Positions 59,351-64,000 of a stretch of DNA of 64,000 nt are shown here, piece by piece (the stretch's first letter is position 1; each line of letters begins with the position of its first letter). This stretch comes from Virgibacillus salexigens (lineage in GTDB: Bacteria; Bacillota; Bacilli; Bacillales; Amphibacillaceae). Below the pieces are notes generated by a model that made no database searches, was not told the DNA's origin, and saw only the letters and a list, made by a program, of their open reading frames with translations. The DNA lies in assembly GCF_014905415.1 (NCBI RefSeq), contig NZ_BNEO01000004.1, forward strand, positions 186,001 through 250,000, read 5' to 3'. The position numbers and the translations under genes were made by a program.

Positions 59351-60724
59351 TTACGAGGATTTTTGCTGTGGCTCCCCTGTAGTAGTCAAATTATTTAAAC
59401 GATCTGCCAAGCCAAGGTTATTTAATAATGGTTCTTCATCATCAGAGATCAGAGCTTCTTTTAGTTCATATGCGTTCGAACCATGTTCAGCAAAGTCTAA
59501 TCCTGCGATTTCTTCTTCTTCAGAAACACGTAATGATGTAAATTGTTTTACAATGAATAAGAATACACCTAATGTGATCATTGTCCAAGCAATAACTGCT
59601 GCGACACCAATCCCTTGAATAACGAGCTGTGTAAAACCATTCCCATAAAATAAACCAGTTGAAGTAGAGAATAAACCAATAGCTAGCGTACCCCAAATAC
59701 CACAAATTCCGTGAACAGTTATTGCCCCCACTGGATCATCAATACGTAATTTCGTATCCAATAAGTGAATCCCTTCCACAAGGATAATTCCTGAAATAAG
59801 GCCAACGGCGATGGATCCACCTAAAGAAATTTCAGCACAGCCAGCCGTTATACCAACTAGTCCTCCTAAAACACCATTTAACGATAATGATGTATCTACC
59901 CGTTTAAAACGTAATTTTGTATATGCAGCAGACGACACCAGTGCGGCGGAAGTCGATAAGAGCGTTGTTCCAATTACCATTGGTACAAGTGCTGGATCGG
60001 CTGCCAGCGTACTTCCCCCATTGAAGCCAAACCAGCCAAGCCATAAAATGAATACTCCTAGAGCACCAATTGGTATATTATGCCCCTGTATAACATTAAC
60101 TTTTTTACTAGAGTACTTTCCAAGGCGTGGTCCTAAGAACAATACTGCTGTTAAGGCTCCGACTGCCCCGGTTAAATGAACCACTGTAGAACCTGCGAAA
60201 TCGCTAAACCCTAGATCGGTCAGCCAGCCATCACCTTGCCATACCCAATGGCCAACTATTGGATACACAAATGCTGTCATAGCAACAACAATCAGTACGT
60301 AAACACCTAACTTCATTCGTTCAGCAACAGCACCAGAAATAATTGTTGCACAGGTTGCTATAAACATTGCCTGGAAAACAAAAAACCCGATATCTTCAAC
60401 CCCGCTTAGCATGAAACCATCTGTGCCTATAAATGAACCTCCTGAAGTCCCAAACATAATTCCATAACCAACAACAAAAAATAGGATAGCAGCAACACTA
60501 ATGGTTAAGAAATTTTTAATTAATATGTTTAGTGAGTTTTTGGCACGAGTAAATCCTGATTCCACCATAGCAAAACCTGCATGCATAAAAAATACAAGGA
60601 AAGCTCCAAGCATAACCCATACGAGATTAATGGATAATTCCAAGGAAGCGGTAGTTGGTGCAGCGTAAACAGGAGATGCGATGAGGAAAAGGATGAAAAA
60701 TAACAGTAAACTCTTCTTAATCAT
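59351..60724 (-). CDS. amtB: Ammonium transporter AmtB/NrgA
   Basis: 457 residues: a cleavable-looking leader (MIKKSLLLFF...VYAAP), 11 membrane segments, and Amt signatures GFAMVESGFTRAKN, HWVWQGDGWL, VHLTGAVGAL, ITVHGICGIWG (pore His pair). A C-terminal cytoplasmic tail of about 50 residues for PII contact. ATG 60724 follows GGAGG; a TTG upstream lies before the SD. Follows glnK after 23 bases; regulated with it. Confidence 0.93.
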   Translation of the reverse strand: MIKKSLLLFFILFLIASPVYAAPTTASLELSINLVWVMLGAFLVFFMHAGFAMVESGFTRAKNSLNILIKNFLTISVAAILFFVVGYGIMFGTSGGSFIGTDGFMLSGVEDIGFFVFQAMFIATCATIISGAVAERMKLGVYVLIVVAMTAFVYPIVGHWVWQGDGWLTDLGFSDFAGSTVVHLTGAVGALTAVLFLGPRLGKYSSKKVNVIQGHNIPIGALGVFILWLGWFGFNGGSTLAADPALVPMVIGTTLLSTSAALVSSAAYTKLRFKRVDTSLSLNGVLGGLVGITAGCAEISLGGSIAVGLISGIILVEGIHLLDTKLRIDDPVGAITVHGICGIWGTLAIGLFSTSTGLFYGNGFTQLVIQGIGVAAVIAWTMITLGVFLFIVKQFTSLRVSEEEEIAGLDFAEHGSNAYELKEALISDDEEPLLNNLGLADRLNNLTTTGEPQQKSS

Positions 60725-60747
60725 GAATAAATCCTCCTTCAATTTTT

Positions 60748-61089
60748 TTACAAGACAGCCTCTTTGCCTCGTTCACCTGTACGTATTCGTATTGTTTCTT
60801 CAATTGGAGAAACAAAGATTTTACCGTCTCCAATGTTGCCAGTGCTGCAATTTTTAATGATAATATCTAGAATTTCATCCAGTCTCTGCTCTTCCACAAT
60901 TGTCTCTACTTTAATTTTTGGAAGTAGCTGTAATTGAAAAGTAGTTCCTCGGAATATCCCTTTTTGCCCCTTTTGTTTTCCTGTACCAGCGGCCTCAGTA
61001 ACAGTTAATCCACCAATTCCTGCTGCAGATAACGCCTTGCGTAGAGCTTGGAACTTTTCTGGACGAATAATAGCCTCGATTTTTTTCAT
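60748..61089 (-). CDS. glnK: PII nitrogen regulatory protein
   Basis: 113 residues, PII signatures KQKGQKGIFRG (T-loop) and GNIGDGKIFV, IRTGERG. Binds 2-oxoglutarate/ATP and gates AmtB. The position uridylylated in enteric PII (Y51) is F51 and residue 46 is also Phe, so it is not modified in that way. First gene of glnK-amtB; SD AAAGGGGTGA. A GlnR/TnrA-type site lies 22-38 bases upstream. Confidence 0.94.
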   Translation of the reverse strand: MKKIEAIIRPEKFQALRKALSAAGIGGLTVTEAAGTGKQKGQKGIFRGTTFQLQLLPKIKVETIVEEQRLDEILDIIIKNCSTGNIGDGKIFVSPIEETIRIRTGERGKEAVL

Positions 61090-61110
61090 TTATATCACCC
61101 CTTTTTATTA

Positions 61111-61127
61111 TGTTAGGAAACCTTACA
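61111..61127 (-). promoter_or_regulatory. GlnR/TnrA-type operator of glnK-amtB
   Basis: TGTTAGGAAACCTTACA is an exact match to TGTNAN7TNACA. On the minus strand a TATAAT (61127-61132) touches it, so the site covers the transcription start, a repressor position. Confidence 0.8.
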
Positions 61128-61206
61128 TTATAAGTTATGTAAAATATCATAATAGGAAATTAGTTAAAAATCAAGAGGTTTTGGCTAATTTTTTAGAAAA
61201 TTTTGA

Positions 61207-61220
61207 AGTAAACGCTTGCA
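61207..61220. promoter_or_regulatory. Possible CcpA cre-like site
   Basis: AGTAAACGCTTGCA matches 12 of 14 positions of TGWAANCGNTNWCA. It lies between divergent glnK and spx, 118 bases from glnK and 266 from spx. The rest of 61133-61371 is very AT-rich, with a palindrome TTTGAAAAATTTTTTCAAA, and holds no gene. Confidence 0.35.
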
Positions 61221-61371
61221 AGAAATAATTGCTGTGATTTGAAAAATTTTTTCAAATAAAAGGTTTAATTAAAAATGATTAGGGGTAACTTACATATATA
61301 ATGAAACAATTTACATTTCGTAAACATCTATAAAAAACTCGATTTTTTCTTGAATATCCTCTACCTTTCGC

Positions 61372-61401
61372 TTGACAATTGTAGTATAATTTACATATAG
61401 G
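61372..61401 (+). promoter_or_regulatory. Candidate promoter of spx
   Basis: TTGACA at 61372-61377 with TATAGG at 61396-61401 (18-base spacer). A TATAAT at 61385-61390 lies too near this -35 to pair with it and may belong to a second start. Confidence 0.4.
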
Positions 61402-61485
61402 GTTATTTAAACTTATTTTAATTTGATAAGTACTCAATGTTTATGAAATGAATAAACCCATATTAGAATGAGGAGTGAAGTTTTA

Positions 61486-61881
61486 ATGGTTACACTTTAT
61501 ACCTCACCAAGTTGTACATCTTGCAGAAAAGCAAAAGCATGGTTGGAAGAGCATGATATCCCGTTTACGGAGCGTAACATATTTTCCGAACCACTTACAC
61601 TGGATGAAATAAAGGAAATTTTGCGTATGACGGAAGATGGTACGGATGAGATCATTTCAACTCGGTCAAAGGTTTTTCAGAAGTTAGATGTTAATATTGA
61701 TCAATTACCGATGAAAGATCTTTTCAATTTAATTCAACAAAATCCAGGTCTTTTGAGAAGACCAATTATTTTGGATGAAAAGCGCCTGCAAGTAGGATAT
61801 AACGAAGATGAGATTCGCCGTTTCTTACCGAGAACGGTGCGGACTTTTCAATTACGTGAGGCGCAACGAATGGTCAATTAA
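61486..61881 (+). CDS. spx: Spx, redox-responsive RNA polymerase-binding regulator
   Basis: 131 residues. ArsC-like fold; [19 protein letters not shown] with redox switch C10-T-S-C13, [11 protein letters not shown] and [23 protein letters not shown]. Binds the RNA polymerase alpha C-terminal domain on disulfide stress. ATG 61486 follows GAGGAGTG. Own terminator. Position upstream of mecA as in B. subtilis. Confidence 0.96.
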   Translation: MVTLYTSPSCTSCRKAKAWLEEHDIPFTERNIFSEPLTLDEIKEILRMTEDGTDEIISTRSKVFQKLDVNIDQLPMKDLFNLIQQNPGLLRRPIILDEKRLQVGYNEDEIRRFLPRTVRTFQLREAQRMVN

Positions 61882-61897
61882 ATCCATTTCATATATA

Positions 61898-61937
61898 AAA
61901 AAACGCAGATCGAAATTTCAAGATCTGCGTTTTTTTA
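61898..61937 (+). terminator. Terminator after spx
   Basis: AAAAAACGCAGATC / GATCTGCGTTTTTTT. Confidence 0.9.
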
Positions 61938-62151
61938 TCGCTTCGCTCCGTATCAAGAATACGACAAATCGTTACTAATTTCGTCACAAAAATATGGGTG
62001 ACAAATCTTTAAGAATACGTTAAAATATGTTACTAATTAAATAGGCATATATGTTTCCAAGTTGATAAGTGCTATCATACAATAGAAATAGAATGATGTA
62101 ACCACTCATTTCTGAAACATGAATTACAGGAAGGATAGCATCACCATTAAT

Positions 62152-62245
62152 GTGGAAGCATAGATTAAATAATAATGATTATTGCATATCAATTTAGGGT
62201 ACATGTTATAACAAGAAGTTATATTTGGTGAAGCTAATCTTCCAC
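62152..62245 (+). promoter_or_regulatory. Possible structured leader of mecA
   Basis: GTGGAAG (62152-62158) pairs with CTTCCAC (62239-62245) around two hairpins, AATAAT-G-ATTATT (62171-62183) and TATAAC-AAGAA-GTTATA (62207-62223), giving a three-way junction 30 bases before the mecA start. CTTCC could instead pair with GGGAG of the mecA SD. Speculative; the region 61938-62151 upstream shows no gene. Confidence 0.3.
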
Positions 62246-62274
62246 CTACCTAAAAAGAAGGGGGAGAAAACGTA

Positions 62275-62961
62275 ATGGAAATTGAAAGAATTAATGAGAA
62301 TACGATAAAGTTCTACATTTCATATATTGATATTGAAGATCGCGGTTTTGAACGTGAAGAAATTTGGTATAACCGTGAAAGAAGCGAGCAATTGTTCTGG
62401 CAAATGATGGACGAAGTTAATTATAAGGAAGATTTCAATGTGGAAGGTCCATTATGGATACAAGTCCAAGCATTAGAAAAAGGGCTAGAAATCATTGTTA
62501 CAAAAGCCCAAATCTCTAAGAATGGAGAAAATATCGAACTACAGACGGAGGATGGAAATACCGTTGACTTTCCTGTAGATAAGAAAATTGAAAATATGTT
62601 AGAAGATAAATTCGGTAAACATGATGATGAAGAGACAGAACAGGAAGATGAAGAAGATAAATTGTGGATTATTGCTGATTTTAGTGACTTTGAAGATGTT
62701 ATTCAATTAAGCCATTACTTTAGAGAAAATCATGAAGGTACAAAAGAAACACTATATCATTATAACGATAAGTATTATTTATATATGGAATTCTCAGAAG
62801 AAGAGCTTGATGAAAAAGAGCAAGAAGACATTATAAGTAAAGTATTTGAATTTGGTAATGATTCGGATATTACATTCCATTTGCTAGAAGAATATGGGAA
62901 AAAGATTTTTGTGAACGATACATTTGTTCAAATTAGATCACATTTCCCGGTACAAGTATAG
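62275..62961 (+). CDS. mecA: Adaptor protein MecA
   Basis: 228 residues. N-terminal substrate-binding domain MEIERINENTIKFYISYIDIE with DRGFEREEIWYNRE, an acidic linker (about 115-130), and a C-terminal ClpC-binding domain (IADFSDFEDVIQLSHY, LEEYGKKIF). In Bacillus it delivers ComK and other proteins to ClpCP. SD AAGGGGGAG. The ComK of this window lacks the usual MecA motif. Confidence 0.95.
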   Translation: MEIERINENTIKFYISYIDIEDRGFEREEIWYNRERSEQLFWQMMDEVNYKEDFNVEGPLWIQVQALEKGLEIIVTKAQISKNGENIELQTEDGNTVDFPVDKKIENMLEDKFGKHDDEETEQEDEEDKLWIIADFSDFEDVIQLSHYFRENHEGTKETLYHYNDKYYLYMEFSEEELDEKEQEDIISKVFEFGNDSDITFHLLEEYGKKIFVNDTFVQIRSHFPVQV

Positions 62962-62989
62962 ACACTCTTTATGAAAGGGTGTCTTTTTA
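62960..62989 (+). terminator. Terminator after mecA
   Basis: AGACACTCTTT / AAAGGGTGTCT followed by TTTTTA. Confidence 0.85.
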
Positions 62990-63076
62990 TTTATCCATTA
63001 TATTGACTTCTAAGTTTCTGCTTCAGCCTTTCTTTTATCAACAATTTTGATAAAATGGAGAAAATGAGGTGAACTT

Positions 63077-63283
63077 ATGAAGAATCTTCCCTTATACGGT
63101 AAGGTGTATTGTGTTGCAGGTATTCTATTTTTCATTTTTGGCATTTTCTTATTTGTTCAGCGAATAGGTGATCCATTTCAATGGCGAGATCATTATCTTC
63201 CCATATCATTTATTTTCCTAGCATTATTTTTTATGTTAACTTCTTATATGACATCTCGCAAAAGGAATAAAGGAAATAACTAA
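63077..63283 (+). CDS. Small membrane protein, unknown function
   Basis: 68 residues with two membrane segments (about 8-28 and 40-58) and a basic tail (TSRKRNKGNN). SD GAGGTGAA before the ATG. Placed between mecA and coiA; I do not recognise it. Its stop abuts the terminator whose right arm carries the coiA SD. Confidence 0.65.
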   Translation: MKNLPLYGKVYCVAGILFFIFGIFLFVQRIGDPFQWRDHYLPISFIFLALFFMLTSYMTSRKRNKGNN

Positions 63284-63319
63284 CCTCTGTCGAAATTATT
63301 CAGACGGAGGTGTTTTTTT
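63283..63319 (+). terminator. Terminator that contains the coiA ribosome binding site
   Basis: ACCTCTGTC (63283-63291) pairs with GACGGAGGT (63303-63311), followed by GTTTTTTT; the right arm contains GGAGGT, 8 bases from the coiA ATG. Confidence 0.75.
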
Positions 63320-64000
63320 ATGTTGCAAGCGATTACCCATCAAGGCGATCAAATAATAATCGCTGCAAAATCACATGCAGCCATTCAGAAATTAAAAGCG
63401 AGCAATCAGAAGTACTATTGTCCTGTTTGTCATTCAGAAGTACGTATTCGTGCAGGAACAGAGGTAATTCCTCACTTCGCTCATCATGCTAATGCAAAAT
63501 GTTTCTCAATAGAAGGTGGGGAAGGGGAATATCATGAACAAGGTAAGTTAATGATATATCAATGGTTAGAGAAGCAACAGCTAGATGTAAAGCTAGAACC
63601 ATATCTTTCCCTAATTAAGCAGCGTCCTGATATGTTGGTAGAGATCGGAAACAAACAAATAGCAATTGAATTCCAATGCGCGACGATTCCAAAAGAGGTA
63701 ATAAATAATAGAAGTAAAGGGTATCAATCTAGTGGTATCCAACCTATTTGGATTATTGGAGCTAACCAATTGAAAAGAATAACAGCAACAACGCTTCGTA
63801 TTTCTCCTTTTTTATTATCAATGATGCATCAGTTTCCTTCTTCTACTTCTAATAAGCTCTTCTTCTTTTGCCCCGATACGAAACAGTTTGTAATTGCTCA
63901 ACATGTATTTATTATCAATAAACGATCTGCTATAGCAAAATTCAGGGTAAGACAACTAATGAAAACAACCATAGTCGACCTGTTCCGTGAAAAATTACTT
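63320..64000 (+). CDS. coiA: Competence protein CoiA (3' end beyond window)
   Basis: At least 227 residues, open to the end of the window. MLQAITHQGDQIIIAAKSH at the start; a zinc-knuckle-like CPVC with HFAHH; EYHEQGKLMIYQWLE and the nuclease-like IAIEFQCATIPKEVINNR. CoiA is needed for DNA uptake/recombination in competent cells and is ComK-dependent in B. subtilis. SD GGAGGT is in a terminator stem. Follows mecA as in B. subtilis (one small gene between). Confidence 0.93.
   Translation, partial: MLQAITHQGDQIIIAAKSHAAIQKLKASNQKYYCPVCHSEVRIRAGTEVIPHFAHHANAKCFSIEGGEGEYHEQGKLMIYQWLEKQQLDVKLEPYLSLIKQRPDMLVEIGNKQIAIEFQCATIPKEVINNRSKGYQSSGIQPIWIIGANQLKRITATTLRISPFLLSMMHQFPSSTSNKLFFFCPDTKQFVIAQHVFIINKRSAIAKFRVRQLMKTTIVDLFREKLL

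Noticed and set aside
59811-60179. 122-aa plus-strand ORF inside amtB
   Set aside because: It is antisense to a well-conserved membrane protein gene; its Pro/Ser-rich product is what the reverse of membrane helices gives, and there is no SD.
63310-63492. 60-aa ORF at the right end
   Set aside because: Out-of-frame shadow of coiA, whose frame from 63320 is open to the window end and carries conserved motifs.

Overview
The window is an AT-rich stretch of a low-GC Gram-positive, endospore-forming chromosome. Protein content and gene order (ecsB, yhaA, hemEHY, yhfHIJL, comK, addBA, gerP, yitTUVW, fabHF, yjbA, trpS, yjbC, spx, mecA, coiA) follow the Bacillus subtilis yha-yjb segment with many gaps. 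Several proteins look like Oceanobacillus (O. iheyensis type), so I read it as an Oceanobacillus or close halotolerant relative. That name comes from memory of the families, not a search. I see no rRNA, tRNA, CRISPR array, prophage or insertion sequence. It reads as ordinary core chromosome with small lineage-specific insertions and decayed pieces.

Layout. 1-9.1 kb: 3' part of ecsB, an M20 amidohydrolase, a ferritin-like protein, a PAP2 phosphatase, an MFS exporter joined to liaF-liaS-liaR (cell-envelope stress), a DsbB/thioredoxin pair and the haem-degrading monooxygenase hmoB. 9.1-19.6 kb: a decayed ORF, a class A PBP, hemE-hemH-hemY (coproporphyrin-dependent haem synthesis), pepF, yhfH, yhfI and lplJ. 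19.7-24 kb: a long-chain acyl-CoA ligase behind a FadR-type operator, a small orphan ORF, comK overlapping a convergent yhjD-like gene, a TVP38 protein and a signal peptidase I. 24-33.5 kb: addB-addA (recombination repair) facing the spore-germinant permeability operon gerPA-F, which has a sigma-K type -10. 33.5-41.2 kb: a DUF418 protein, rocD, yisL, a GH13-like membrane protein without catalytic residues, a secreted glycerophosphodiesterase, an SDR and a YppF-like protein. 41.2-49.8 kb: degV, yitT, a lipoprotein, an Nfu-N protein, two translationally linked small ORFs before yitU, yitV, yitW, uppP and several small unknowns. 49.8-57 kb: fabH-fabF under a FapR-type operator, yjbA, trpS behind a T-box, panE, and panB-panD with no panC between them. 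57-64 kb: a DUF4015 glycosidase-like protein, a candidate structured RNA, yjbC, glnK-amtB behind a GlnR/TnrA-type operator, spx, mecA and the 5' part of coiA.

Themes. The window holds the competence regulator (comK), its adaptor (mecA) and a competence effector (coiA). It also holds envelope-stress sensing (lia) beside peptidoglycan and lipid-carrier enzymes (PBP1, uppP). Lipid synthesis (fabHF/FapR) and degradation (acyl-CoA ligase/FadR) each carry a recognisable operator. The points most worth a second look are the terminator-coupled RNA at about 58.5 kb, the catalytically dead amylase homologue, the ComK that ends where the MecA-recognition motif should be, and the coiA ribosome binding site buried in a terminator stem.
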